The translations under genes were made by a program, and so were the position numbers. Shown here one piece after another: positions 23,324-32,094 of a DNA stretch of 64,000 nt. The notes under the pieces were generated by a model. The model was not told the DNA's origin. It made no database searches and saw only the letters and a program-made list of their open reading frames with translations. Positions within the stretch are counted from its first letter, which is position 1; each line of letters begins with the position of its first letter. Origin of the DNA: Clostridia bacterium (lineage in GTDB: Bacteria > Bacillota > Clostridia > Christensenellales > Aristaeellaceae); NCBI GenBank assembly GCA_017395065.1, contig JAFPWH010000035.1, forward strand, positions 62,001 through 126,000, written 5' to 3'.

Positions 23324-25111
23324 ATGACAGACGCGATCCGCTACATCGGCATAAACGACCACAAGATTGACCTGTTCGAGGGGCAGTACAAGGTCCCCCG
23401 CGGCATGAGCTACAATTCCTACCTCATTTGGGACGAAAAGATCGCCGTGCTGGACACCGTGGACAGGAATTTCACCCACGAATGGCTGGACAACATCGCA
23501 AAGGCGCTCTCGGGCCGCAAGCCGGACTATCTCGTGGTCCATCACATGGAGCCGGATCATTCGGCCAACATCGTCTCCTTCATGACCACCTATCCGGACG
23601 CCGTGATCGTCTCTTCGCAGAAGGCGTTTGCGATGATGAAAAACTTCTTCGGGCAGGAGTTCGAAGACAGGCGCGTCGTCGTGAGCGAAGGAAGCACGCT
23701 GGAGCTCGGAAACCACACGCTCTCCTTCGTCGCCGCCCCGATGGTGCACTGGCCCGAAGTGCTGATGAGCTACGAAACGAGCGAAAAAATACTGTTTTCC
23801 GCGGACGGTTTCGGCAAGTTCGGCGCGCTCGACACGCCCGACGAAGAGTGGGCGTCGGAGGCCCGCCGCTATTACATCGGCATCGTGGGCAAGTACGGCG
23901 CACAGGTGCAGGCCGTTCTCAAAAAGGCCGCCGGGCTCGACATCGAAGCCATCTGCCCGCTGCACGGCCCCGTGCTGAAAGAGAACCTGAAGTATTACAT
24001 CGACCTGTACGACACCTGGTCGAGCTACGCCGTGGAAACGGACGGCATCGCCGTATTCTATACCTCCGTGTACGGCAACACCAAAAAGGCCGTCGAGTCC
24101 TTGAGCGAACAGCTGCGCGCAAACGGCTGCCCCAAGGTCGCCGTGTACGACCTTGCCCGCAGCGACATGGCTGCCTGCGTCGCCGAGGCGTTCCGCTACG
24201 GCAAGATCGTGCTGGCGACCACCACCTACAACGCGGACGTCTACCCCTTCATGCGCGTTTTCATCGAGCACCTGACCGAGCGCGGCTTCAAAAACCGCAC
24301 GGTCGCGCTGATCGAAAACGGCTCCTGGGCGCCGATGGCCGCCAAGGTCATGAAGACGATGCTCGAGGGCTGCAAGAACTTGAGCTTCGCCGAACCGACC
24401 GTGCACATCCGTTCTGCGCTGAACGAGGAAAGCAAGCAGCAGCTGACTTCTCTGGCAAGCGCGCTGTGCACCGAGTATCTGGCAAGGCAGGATACGACCG
24501 CCAACAAAAACGACCTTACGGCGCTTTTCAGGATCGGCTACGGCCTGTACGTGGTCACCTCGAACGACGGGAGCAAGGACAACGGCCTGATCGTGAACAC
24601 CGTAACGCAGGTCACCAACACGCCCAACCGCGTGGCCGTGTGCATCAACAAGCAGAACTATTCCCATCACATCATAAAGCAGACGGGGCTTATGAACGTA
24701 AACTGTCTGAGCACCGAAGCGCCCTTCAGCGTGTTCGAATCCTTCGGCTTCAGAAGCGGGCGCACCGTTGACAAATTCGAGGGCAGCGAAGTGCTTCGCT
24801 CGGACAACGGCCTCGTGTTCCTGCCGAAATACATCAACGCCTTCATGTCGCTCAGGGTCGAGCAATACGTCGATCTGGACACGCACGGCATGTTCATCTG
24901 CGAGGTGACAGAGGCGCGCGTCATCAGTGACAAGCCCACGATGACCTACACCTACTATCAGGAAAACGTAAAGCCAAAACCCGAAACGCAGGGCAAGAAG
25001 GGCTACGTCTGCAAGGTGTGCGGCTACGTGTACGAGGGCGACGAGCTGCCCGACGATTTCGTCTGTCCCCTGTGCAAGCACGGCGCGGCGGATTTTGAAG
25101 AGATCAAGTAA
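23324..25111 (+). CDS. Flavodiiron protein fused to flavin reductase and rubredoxin domains
   Basis: 595 residues. The N-terminal metallo-beta-lactamase-like diiron domain has HHMEPDHSAN (about 76-85, the HxExDH ligand set). The flavodoxin domain begins near residue 240 with FYTSVYGNTKKA (FMN phosphate loop). From about 395 to 545 a flavin reductase-like domain follows (FRIGYGLYVVTSND). A rubredoxin module ends the protein: CKVCGY and CPLCKHG (about 562-592). Flavodiiron proteins reduce O2 to water or NO to N2O; this fusion carries its own electron-entry modules, so it may accept electrons from NAD(P)H directly. It protects an anaerobe from oxygen or NO. Monocistronic on the opposite strand from its neighbours. 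Confidence 0.93.
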   Translation: MTDAIRYIGINDHKIDLFEGQYKVPRGMSYNSYLIWDEKIAVLDTVDRNFTHEWLDNIAKALSGRKPDYLVVHHMEPDHSANIVSFMTTYPDAVIVSSQKAFAMMKNFFGQEFEDRRVVVSEGSTLELGNHTLSFVAAPMVHWPEVLMSYETSEKILFSADGFGKFGALDTPDEEWASEARRYYIGIVGKYGAQVQAVLKKAAGLDIEAICPLHGPVLKENLKYYIDLYDTWSSYAVETDGIAVFYTSVYGNTKKAVESLSEQLRANGCPKVAVYDLARSDMAACVAEAFRYGKIVLATTTYNADVYPFMRVFIEHLTERGFKNRTVALIENGSWAPMAAKVMKTMLEGCKNLSFAEPTVHIRSALNEESKQQLTSLASALCTEYLARQDTTANKNDLTALFRIGYGLYVVTSNDGSKDNGLIVNTVTQVTNTPNRVAVCINKQNYSHHIIKQTGLMNVNCLSTEAPFSVFESFGFRSGRTVDKFEGSEVLRSDNGLVFLPKYINAFMSLRVEQYVDLDTHGMFICEVTEARVISDKPTMTYTYYQENVKPKPETQGKKGYVCKVCGYVYEGDELPDDFVCPLCKHGAADFEEIK

Positions 25112-25133
25112 AAACGGTTCGGTATCAAAAAGG

Positions 25134-25173
25134 AAGACGGCAGCGCGGTCATAACGGCACGCACTGCCGTATT
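25134..25173 (+). terminator. Terminator of the flavodiiron gene
   Basis: ACGGCAG and CTGCCGT arms around 25,138-25,170 with an imperfect inner stem, followed by ATTTATTTGT. Confidence 0.55.
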
Positions 25174-25227
25174 TATTTGTATTTCGGCGTCATTGCGGCA
25201 AAAACCCGTGCTCGCTCGCGCGCCGGC

Positions 25228-25263
25228 AAAAAAAGCGCCTCCCCGGCCGAAGCCGGGGAGGCC
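25228..25263 (-). terminator. Strong intrinsic terminator of the solute-binding-protein gene
   Basis: GCCTCCCCGGC-TTCG-GCCGGGGAGGC stem followed on the minus strand by GCTTTTTTTG. The symmetrical stem also has a short T-run on the plus strand and can act for the flavodiiron gene. Confidence 0.85.
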
Positions 25264-25289
25264 TTTTACGAACCTTGGTTCAACTGCGA

Positions 25290-26630
25290 TTAGTTGTTGA
25301 AGGTGTCGCACAGAGCCAGCCACTGGGGCATGGATTCCTCGATGACCTCAGCGGGATCTCTCCACATCTGCCAGAGCAGCGGGCTGCCCAGCACGTCGTT
25401 GACGGAGCCCAGCAGCAGGCAGCTGTTGGCGACGCCGGCTTCGCGCAGCATGGCGTAGGTCTCGTCTACGGCGCGCTCGTCGGTGAAGTCATACTTGTTG
25501 CCGATCCAGGCATACTCGTCGTCGTAGCCGGGGGTGGCGTTGGTGTACAGGTCGTAGATGTAGCACAGCTTGGCAACGGTATCCGCGTCGTAGACGTTGG
25601 GGATAACGGTCATGTTGTCGCTGATAACGGTGACGTAATCGGCGCCCTCAGCGGGTCCCTTGGGGAACGCTACGCAGCCCCAATCGAAGTCGGTGTCGCT
25701 CAGCTCGGCGTTGTCGTTGAATCCGCCGTAGGTCTGATACATATAGAAGCCGCAGTTGCCGGCCTTGAAGGCATCCTTGAAGTAGTCCCAGTTGGAGCCT
25801 TCGGGCTGAGGCATGGCATAGGTCTCCCATACGCGCTTGGACCAGTTGAGGCCCTCGATCGCTTCGTCGGAGGTCATGGTGGGAACGAGCTTGCCTTCGT
25901 CGTCAAAGCCGAAGAAGGAAGCGTTGTTGGAGAAGACGCCCATGATGTAGAAGTCGGAGTTGTTGCCGGTCATGGCGTAAACGTCGGTGATGCCGTCGTT
26001 GTCGGTGTCCTGCTGGATCTTGCCGCAGAGCTCTTCGAGCGCAGCCCAGGTCCAGGTGCCGTCGGCCTGCATGTCGTAGATGGTGTTCCAGTCGATACCG
26101 GCATTCTCGAGCACGGCCTTGTTGAAGTACAGGCACTGACGGGGCTCGGAAGCGCCGGTGGCCACGCCGTAAACCTTGCCGCCCACGGTCATGAAGTCAA
26201 CGTCGCCCTTGTTCCACTTCTCGTCGGTGAAGTCGATGTACTCGCTGTCCCAGGCAGCAAAGTAATCGTTCGCCATCGCGCTGCCCACGAAATCCGGGGG
26301 CAGGATGTACAGGCACAGTTCGCTGGCTACGCCGGCGTTGACGAAGTTGATGAGCTCCTCAACGTTGCTGCCCCAGTCGCCCTTCTGAACCTGATAGAGC
26401 TTGCAGTTGTAGGTCTCCTCGATCCAGTCGCGATAGGCGTACAGGGCCGCGGTTTCCTCGTTGGGGTCAGCCTGGCGCTCGGCCTGAGCGGGGCTGGTCC
26501 AATAGTCGTAGATGGTGATGGTGGCGCCACCGAAGTCGATGCCGTCAACCTTCTCGGGGTATTCCGCCATGGCGGCGCAGGAAGCCAGCGCGAACACCAG
26601 AGCAAGAACAAGCACTAAGGTCTTTTTCAT
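25290..26630 (-). CDS. Extracellular solute-binding lipoprotein, sugar ABC importer
   Basis: 446 residues from the ATG at 26,630, chosen over one at 26,663 because GGGAGG stands 7 bases upstream. The signal peptide ends in a lipobox-like LASC (Cys about 17), so the protein may be lipid-anchored. The body fits family 1 carbohydrate-binding proteins (PNVYDADTVAKLCYIYDLYT, aromatic-rich mature chain). It is last in the import locus, but has its own promoter (26,718-26,746) and terminator, so it can be made in excess over the permeases, as is usual. Codon use resembles highly expressed genes. The partner permeases are most likely the pair directly upstream (26,770-28,798). Ligand unknown. Confidence 0.85.
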   Translation of the reverse strand: MKKTLVLVLALVFALASCAAMAEYPEKVDGIDFGGATITIYDYWTSPAQAERQADPNEETAALYAYRDWIEETYNCKLYQVQKGDWGSNVEELINFVNAGVASELCLYILPPDFVGSAMANDYFAAWDSEYIDFTDEKWNKGDVDFMTVGGKVYGVATGASEPRQCLYFNKAVLENAGIDWNTIYDMQADGTWTWAALEELCGKIQQDTDNDGITDVYAMTGNNSDFYIMGVFSNNASFFGFDDEGKLVPTMTSDEAIEGLNWSKRVWETYAMPQPEGSNWDYFKDAFKAGNCGFYMYQTYGGFNDNAELSDTDFDWGCVAFPKGPAEGADYVTVISDNMTVIPNVYDADTVAKLCYIYDLYTNATPGYDDEYAWIGNKYDFTDERAVDETYAMLREAGVANSCLLLGSVNDVLGSPLLWQMWRDPAEVIEESMPQWLALCDTFNN

Positions 26631-26655
26631 TTGGTTGCCTCCCATTTTTATTTCC

Positions 26656-26701
26656 ATACGCAAAAGCGTATAGGTTCAGGAATTGGATGCCGTTGTACGG
26701 C
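26656..26701 (-). repeat. Two small hairpins in the leader of the binding-protein gene
   Basis: ATACGC-AAAA-GCGTAT (26,656-26,671) and GCCGT-TGT-ACGGC (26,689-26,701). Both lie between the promoter and the ATG at 26,630; the second is close to the transcription start. Could be an operator or a stabilising 5' structure. Confidence 0.45.
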
Positions 26702-26717
26702 AAAAACGTTACATACT

Positions 26718-26746
26718 ATTATACCAATCGGGCATGCAAAAAGCAA
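26718..26746 (-). promoter_or_regulatory. Internal promoter for the binding-protein gene
   Basis: TTGCTT (26,741-26,746), 17-base spacer, TATAAT (26,718-26,723). It lies in the 139-base gap after the upstream permease gene. Confidence 0.65.
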
Positions 26747-26769
26747 GGGCATAATAGTTTATTCTTACG

Positions 26770-27780
26770 TTACATCTTAGTACCGGTCATGCTGATGCTT
26801 TCGACGAAGAAGCGCTGCGCGAACAGGTACAGCACGATCAGCGGGCAGGCGCACACGAGCACGCCGATGGAGATGAGCTGCTGGCTGCGCGCCGGGGCGA
26901 CGGTGGTGCTGGCGTTGCCCTGAACGACGCCGGCCAGCGTCCTTGCGAACTTGGTCTCGATGGACGAGAGCTGGTTTGCGAGGATGGAGTAGGAGCTGGT
27001 CAGGAAGTTTCTGGCGTAGAACACGTCCGTCCACTGCCAAACGAAGGCGAAGAGGAAACAGCTGATGATGATCGGCATGGCGTCCGGCAGCATGATGCGA
27101 AGGAAGGTCTTCATCGTGCCGCAGCCGTCCATGAAGGCGGCTTCCTCCAGGCTCTTGGGCACGTTTCTGAAGTACTGTCGGAGCATGTAGATGTACAGGC
27201 CGTCCTTTAAGCCCATGCAGGTAAGGCACATCAGCACGTAGGGCGTGGGCGAACCGATGAGGTTCAGGGTATTTCCCTTGATGAGCTTTATGATGCCCAG
27301 TATGTCGAACCGCGCGAAGTAGTTGTAAAGGCTCGAAGAGATCGCCTGGGGCGGAATGACGATGGTTGCGATGACGCAGGCGAACCAGAACTTTTTGAGC
27401 GGGAAGTCGTACCTGGCAAAGCCGTAGGCAACGAGCGTCGTGGCCACCACCTGGCAGATCGACGTAAGGAGCGAAATCCACAGCGTGTTCAGCATCGAAT
27501 TCGGCATGTCGGTAAGGCCCAGCACGATGGAGTAGTTCTCCAGCGTCACCGTGCGGGGCACCAGCTTGACCGTGGAATCATACAGATCGATCTCGGGCTT
27601 TAAGCTGTTGACGAAGCGGATGATGAGCGGCTGAATGATCATGAAGCACAGGCCGAACACCAAAAGCCAGCGTACGATGGAGACGATTTTGGCTTTCAGC
27701 GTCTTTCTGAGCAGATAGCCGCCGGAGCGCCTGTTCAGCTCCCAGAAGCTGCGCTTTGTGTAGACGCGCTCAGTCTTCAT
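26770..27780 (-). CDS. MalG/LplC-type sugar ABC transporter permease
   Basis: 336 residues with six membrane helices. The inner-loop EAA motif is EEAAFMDGCGTMKTFLRIML (about 219-238), the contact site for the ATPase. The N-terminus is longer than in MalG (about 35 cytoplasmic residues rich in Arg). Starts 11 bases inside the end of the MalF-type gene, so the two permeases are coupled. No ATPase gene lies nearby. Confidence 0.9.
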   Translation of the reverse strand: MKTERVYTKRSFWELNRRSGGYLLRKTLKAKIVSIVRWLLVFGLCFMIIQPLIIRFVNSLKPEIDLYDSTVKLVPRTVTLENYSIVLGLTDMPNSMLNTLWISLLTSICQVVATTLVAYGFARYDFPLKKFWFACVIATIVIPPQAISSSLYNYFARFDILGIIKLIKGNTLNLIGSPTPYVLMCLTCMGLKDGLYIYMLRQYFRNVPKSLEEAAFMDGCGTMKTFLRIMLPDAMPIIISCFLFAFVWQWTDVFYARNFLTSSYSILANQLSSIETKFARTLAGVVQGNASTTVAPARSQQLISIGVLVCACPLIVLYLFAQRFFVESISMTGTKM

Positions 27781-28798
27781 AGTAGTTCACCCCCCGGGAT
27801 ACGATAAAGCTGAAGATGCCGATAAAGGCGATCGACACGGCGAAGTACAGCCAGCTCATCGCGGAGCTAACGCCGTAGTCGATCTTCTTGGTGTACATGT
27901 ACTCGTTGATGCTCTCCATGACCGCGTTGTCGTTCTTCATGAAGAAGTCGATGATCGTGTAGATGCCGTTTACGAGCAGCAGGGGGCTGACCATCGGGAA
28001 GGTGATCTTGCAGAAGGATTCCCAGCCCGTGCAGCCCTCGACGTCCGCGGCCTCGTAGAGAGAGCGCGGTATGTTCTGAAGGCCGGAGAGGAAGACGATG
28101 ATCTGTATGCCCGAGGCCATGATGATGTCGTAGATCGCGTCGATCATGTTGAAGACGACTTCGAACACCCCGCTTCCGACACCCGACGTCGACAGCAGGT
28201 CTTGAAGGCTCGCCGAGAGGTTTACGCCCGAAGCGGCCGCGACGTCCGCGCTCATGCCCATCATGAGGTTATAGCTTTCGGTGTTGCTGTCGATGCCGCT
28301 CAGAACGCCCGAAGACAGAATGACCGGCAGGAAGAAGATCACGCGGGCGACCGTTCTGCCCTTGAACTGCTGGTTCAGGATGAAGGCGATCACGAAGCTC
28401 AGAACGAGCGTCGCAAAGGAGTTGACCAGCATGCGCGTGATCTCGTCCGTGAGGTTCGTGGCGAAGTTGTTGTCCACCCTGAGGGCGTAATAGTAGTTGT
28501 CAAAGGCGGCCCAGGTGGTTTGAAGGCCCTTGCCCTGCACGACGGTGACGTTGCAGAAGCTCAGCCACAGCGACTGGATCAGCGGCCGCACCATGAACAC
28601 CAGAAAGCCGAGTATGAACGGAAGGATGAAAAGTATGCCGATGCGGGCGTTGCGCGACTTCATCGTATAATACTCGGGGTTGTGCTTCTTTGAGGGGATA
28701 AAGGGCGTGAAGACGTATTTGACAACCTTCAGCACCGCCCTCTTCGAGGAATACCACAGATCGCCCCAGAAAGAAGAGTTTTGTTCCGTTCTGTTCAA
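27770..28798 (-). CDS. MalF/LplB-type sugar ABC transporter permease
   Basis: 342 residues. Start is TTG at 28,798 with GGGAGGG six bases upstream. A 50-residue cytoplasmic N-terminus precedes six helices, with the EAA motif SLYEAADVEGCTGWESFCKI (about 239-258). The segment between the second and fourth helices carries a sizeable external loop (DSNTESYNLMMGMSADVAAA). It pairs with the MalG-type permease downstream and is 3 bases from the DUF5696 stop. Confidence 0.9.
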   Translation of the reverse strand: MNRTEQNSSFWGDLWYSSKRAVLKVVKYVFTPFIPSKKHNPEYYTMKSRNARIGILFILPFILGFLVFMVRPLIQSLWLSFCNVTVVQGKGLQTTWAAFDNYYYALRVDNNFATNLTDEITRMLVNSFATLVLSFVIAFILNQQFKGRTVARVIFFLPVILSSGVLSGIDSNTESYNLMMGMSADVAAASGVNLSASLQDLLSTSGVGSGVFEVVFNMIDAIYDIIMASGIQIIVFLSGLQNIPRSLYEAADVEGCTGWESFCKITFPMVSPLLLVNGIYTIIDFFMKNDNAVMESINEYMYTKKIDYGVSSAMSWLYFAVSIAFIGIFSFIVSRGVNYYED

Positions 28799-28800
28799 TT

Positions 28801-31395
28801 TCAGCCCTCCCTTACCACAGCGTAGTCTCTGGCGGGTACGACGCTGCCGTTGTATTCATAGTCCGCTTCGGAGTAATTGACCAGTACGAAGGTGCCGTCC
28901 TCATAGACCGTCTTCGTTACGTCGGCCGTGAGGAACTCGTGCCCCACGATGCGCTTGCTGTTCAGGCCGGCCATTTCCTTCTGGTAGCGGGCAGCCATGG
29001 ACAGCATGTCTTCCTTCCAGCGCTGGTAGGAAGCAGCATAGAAGCCGCTGTAGACGGTGTCCTGCAGGACCTTGGTGTCCTCGTACATAAAGGTGAAATT
29101 GAGGCCCGCGCCGTATTCCGCGCACGAGAGCAGCTGCCCCACGTAATCGCTGGCCAGGTTCACGGGTTTACCGGTGTAGCTGACCGCGGAATGGATGGCG
29201 ATCTCGTAGAACGGGATGGTCTTGTCGATGATGGAGTAGCCCGTGCCCTTGAGGTTCATATCCGTGATCATGTTCACGTTGCCCAGCACGTAGTCGCTGC
29301 CCTGCTTGACCATGACCTTGAGTCCGCTCGACTGCGCCTTTTTGAGGGTGTCCACGTTCAGCGCCTTCACCTGCTCGCGGGTGACGATGTCTTTTTGGTT
29401 GTAGTCCGCGCTGAGCATGAGGCCGATGTCTCTGAAGGCGATGCCGGAGGCGCCGTTTTTGCCGAGGTAGGCGATCAGTTCGTCCGCCGTCTTTACAGCG
29501 AGGGAGGGTTTTACCAGATAGTAGACATCCTTCTCCTCGTCGGGCTGATAGGACGCGGGGCTGTAGGGATAGAGCTTGACCTGCTCGCGGGTCACGTATC
29601 TTGCGGCGTCGGAGTACGGAAGGAAGCCGTCGAAGACGTCGCTGTCGTAGGCGAAGCAATGTATGCCGTCCAGGTAGAGGACCGCGCCGGCTTCGTCAGC
29701 GGTTTTGATGAGGCTCTTTAAGCCCTTCTTTCCGCCGAGGCCGCCTTCGGGGCTGACGCTCGTCAGCACGCTCTGGTTGAGGCCGCCGTTTGCCCAGCCG
29801 GTCAGGCGCACGCTGAAGTTGGTGAAGCCGCCCTCGTTTTTGAGCTGTTTTATGATGTCTTCGGACTGCTTAAAGGTGGTCGTGGGGATCACGCTGTCCA
29901 CCGGGACGCCGGCCTTGACGACTTTTTTGTTGATTGAGGATACGATCTCCACGTTGACAGGCAGATCGTCCGGCACGGTGTCCAACGCGTCGAGCATGCC
30001 GGTCTCACGGAGGTAGTCGCCGTAAGCCAGCGCCATTTCCACGTAATCCTCGGTTTCGAGGAAGCGGTAGCGGTGCACGATGCTGCCGGAGGGAAGCTGC
30101 TTTTCGTAGGTGACGACGGTGCCCTGCTTTTCCTGATCCAGGTCGTACTCGTCGGTATGCAGCGCGGTGTACCTTGCATAGACCAGGTTGTAGCTCATCG
30201 GCGGGTTGCGCTTTAAGCTTACGTCGGCGTAGACGCTGCCGTAGGAGGCGCCTTCTTCGATGAAGCACAGGAACGAGCCGCCGTTTTTCGCCATGCCGAA
30301 GAGCGCAAAATCGCTTCTGGGCTCCTGAATGGCCTCGTTTCTGATCTGCGCGTAATCCCAGCCGTAGAGCCTTGCGGTATAGCCGTTTTGCCATTCCTTG
30401 CCGTTGTTTAGGTTGATGATGGCTCCGCCGCCTTCGGGGACGAGCATGAAGCCCTCTTCATCCAGGCCCGCTGCTCCGAAGACCGGCAGTACGCTGATCG
30501 CGGTGATCGGGAAGTCGTCCTCGTAGCGTATCGTGTCGTAGGGGATTTCGACCAATAAGTCGTTCCCCTCGAGGTGATAGATCATGTCGACGTTGAACAC
30601 ACACTTGGCGCTGTCGGTGAGGTTCGGGAAATACGTGTCCCTGAGCTCCTCGTGCACCTCTTCGGTATAGCCGACCTTGGCCAATTGCGTTTCGATGTTG
30701 GACTTGGAGGAGGACTGCGCGCTGCTGTTCAGGATGTACAGATCTTCTTCGGCGAGTTTCGGGTACTTTTCGATAAGCGCCTGCTTTTCGCTGTCGGAGA
30801 GCGAGTCCATCTTCTTGCGGTCGTAGAGCACGTAGCTGGGGCTGACCTTGCGCTGATCCTTGCCGTCCAGTTGATCGAGGTAGAACTTGTAGGTCTCCAC
30901 CGGGATCGCTTCCGGAATGATGTAGATCTTGTCGATGCGACCGATGGAGTAATGCACGGCGATGCCGCCGTCGGCAAGCTGTTCCACGGTGTAGTTGCCG
31001 TTTTCGATGGCGAACTTGTAGCTGTTCAGGTTGTCCGAAGCGCCGACCTGCGTCTTGTAGTAGACGACGAGGTTGGACTGCAGAACCTGCTTTTGCCTCT
31101 CCTGCGCCTTGGGGTCGTTGCCGCCGCCGGCAGGCACGTCCGTCCAGGTGCGGCCGCTTTCCTTCTGGGTCAGGGTAAAGTGCGTGGTCTTGGGGTCGAG
31201 CTCGAACAAGAGCGCGTCCGTCTCCATTTTGAGCGGTTTTCCGTCGTCCTCGTAGTGGTAAACGACCGGTTCGTCGTGGCCCGATTCCTTGGTGGTGTAC
31301 AGCGGGATGCCCACGAAGATCACGAGACAGGCCAGCGCGGCCAGCACGATGACCCAGGCGATAAGCCGCTTTAACCATTTCTTTCTTGATTTCAT
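28801..31395 (-). CDS. DUF5696 membrane-anchored protein, possible glycosidase-like fold
   Basis: 864 residues: one N-terminal membrane helix (about 10-32), then a large extracellular part. The first half is beta-rich (ESGRTWTDVPAGG, GGGAIINLNNGK); the second half alternates beta strands and helices in a way that suggests a TIM-barrel (VLYLDGIHCFAYDSDVFDG; SGIAFRDIGLMLSADYN; GYSIIDKTIPFYEIAIHSAV). I recall this arrangement as DUF5696 from sugar-import loci of Bacillota; the activity is not known. AGGAGATGAGCTG gives a very good ribosome site. It sits between the YIP1 and MalF genes. Glycan processing outside the cell is an inference from context. Confidence 0.7.
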   Translation of the reverse strand: MKSRKKWLKRLIAWVIVLAALACLVIFVGIPLYTTKESGHDEPVVYHYEDDGKPLKMETDALLFELDPKTTHFTLTQKESGRTWTDVPAGGGNDPKAQERQKQVLQSNLVVYYKTQVGASDNLNSYKFAIENGNYTVEQLADGGIAVHYSIGRIDKIYIIPEAIPVETYKFYLDQLDGKDQRKVSPSYVLYDRKKMDSLSDSEKQALIEKYPKLAEEDLYILNSSAQSSSKSNIETQLAKVGYTEEVHEELRDTYFPNLTDSAKCVFNVDMIYHLEGNDLLVEIPYDTIRYEDDFPITAISVLPVFGAAGLDEEGFMLVPEGGGAIINLNNGKEWQNGYTARLYGWDYAQIRNEAIQEPRSDFALFGMAKNGGSFLCFIEEGASYGSVYADVSLKRNPPMSYNLVYARYTALHTDEYDLDQEKQGTVVTYEKQLPSGSIVHRYRFLETEDYVEMALAYGDYLRETGMLDALDTVPDDLPVNVEIVSSINKKVVKAGVPVDSVIPTTTFKQSEDIIKQLKNEGGFTNFSVRLTGWANGGLNQSVLTSVSPEGGLGGKKGLKSLIKTADEAGAVLYLDGIHCFAYDSDVFDGFLPYSDAARYVTREQVKLYPYSPASYQPDEEKDVYYLVKPSLAVKTADELIAYLGKNGASGIAFRDIGLMLSADYNQKDIVTREQVKALNVDTLKKAQSSGLKVMVKQGSDYVLGNVNMITDMNLKGTGYSIIDKTIPFYEIAIHSAVSYTGKPVNLASDYVGQLLSCAEYGAGLNFTFMYEDTKVLQDTVYSGFYAASYQRWKEDMLSMAARYQKEMAGLNSKRIVGHEFLTADVTKTVYEDGTFVLVNYSEADYEYNGSVVPARDYAVVREG

Positions 31396-31407
31396 CAGCT
31401 CATCTCC

Positions 31408-32094
31408 TTAATTCAATCTGAAAGCGATCTCGCGGTACAGGGATACGAAGAAGCCGATGGCGTCGCTCAAGAGGCTGAAGAACACCAGCACGAGGAAGAT
31501 CACGACGCAGGCTCCAAGGATCGTGGCGATGATGAAGACGATCGTCTTGCCCGGGCTGTAATCGTGCACCTGCTGAAGCGCCACGAACGCAAGGAACAGG
31601 CACCACACCAGAGAGAACGTCATCAGCACCGTGTAGAAGGATTCTTCGTCAAAGGTTATGATGTTGCTGACAAAGATCAGCGGCAGCTGGATCAGTATGT
31701 AGGGCACCAGCGCGTAGCACATCGCGATGTAGATGTCCTTAAAGCGGCCCTTGCCGTCGAACAGCGTCGTCAGCGCCCAGTTGGCGAAGCACAAAACCAG
31801 GAACGGCAGAAGGAGCGAACCGCTTCTTTCGAAGACGTTGATGTACTGTATCGGCGCGGATATGAACTGGAAGCTCGTGTACATGAGCTTGAGCACATAC
31901 GTCAAAAGGAACAGCACAAGATACGTCGTCGCGGCGGCGACGTTGCCCTTGTTCTCGTGCGCCAGGTCCCAGAATCCGTCGAACGGGTGGGTGATGACGT
32001 GTCCGGCGTACCGGATGCCTGCCCAGTATTCCTTTAAGGACTGCTTTCTTGCGGCTTTCTTGTCAGGCCTGCTTAACGACATGATCCCGTTCAT
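31408..32094 (-). CDS. YIP1-family multi-pass membrane protein
   Basis: 228 residues with five or six hydrophobic helices and the family's N-terminal HPFDGFWDLAHENKGNVA block (about 35-52). YIP1-domain proteins in bacteria are uncharacterised membrane proteins. The ATG at 32,094 lies 32 bases inside the beta-propeller gene, but AGGAGGTGGCAG stands upstream, so the overlap looks real. Downstream neighbour is the DUF5696 gene. Presence between transporter genes suggests a structural or scaffolding role in the import complex, which is inference. Confidence 0.8.
   Translation of the reverse strand: MNGIMSLSRPDKKAARKQSLKEYWAGIRYAGHVITHPFDGFWDLAHENKGNVAAATTYLVLFLLTYVLKLMYTSFQFISAPIQYINVFERSGSLLLPFLVLCFANWALTTLFDGKGRFKDIYIAMCYALVPYILIQLPLIFVSNIITFDEESFYTVLMTFSLVWCLFLAFVALQQVHDYSPGKTIVFIIATILGACVVIFLVLVFFSLLSDAIGFFVSLYREIAFRLN

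Noticed and set aside
26656-26671. ATACGC/GCGTAT palindrome as a LacI-type operator
   Set aside because: The 4-base spacer and the location about 50 bases after the -10 box do not fit well and no second copy is seen at 39,664-39,971; kept only as a leader hairpin.
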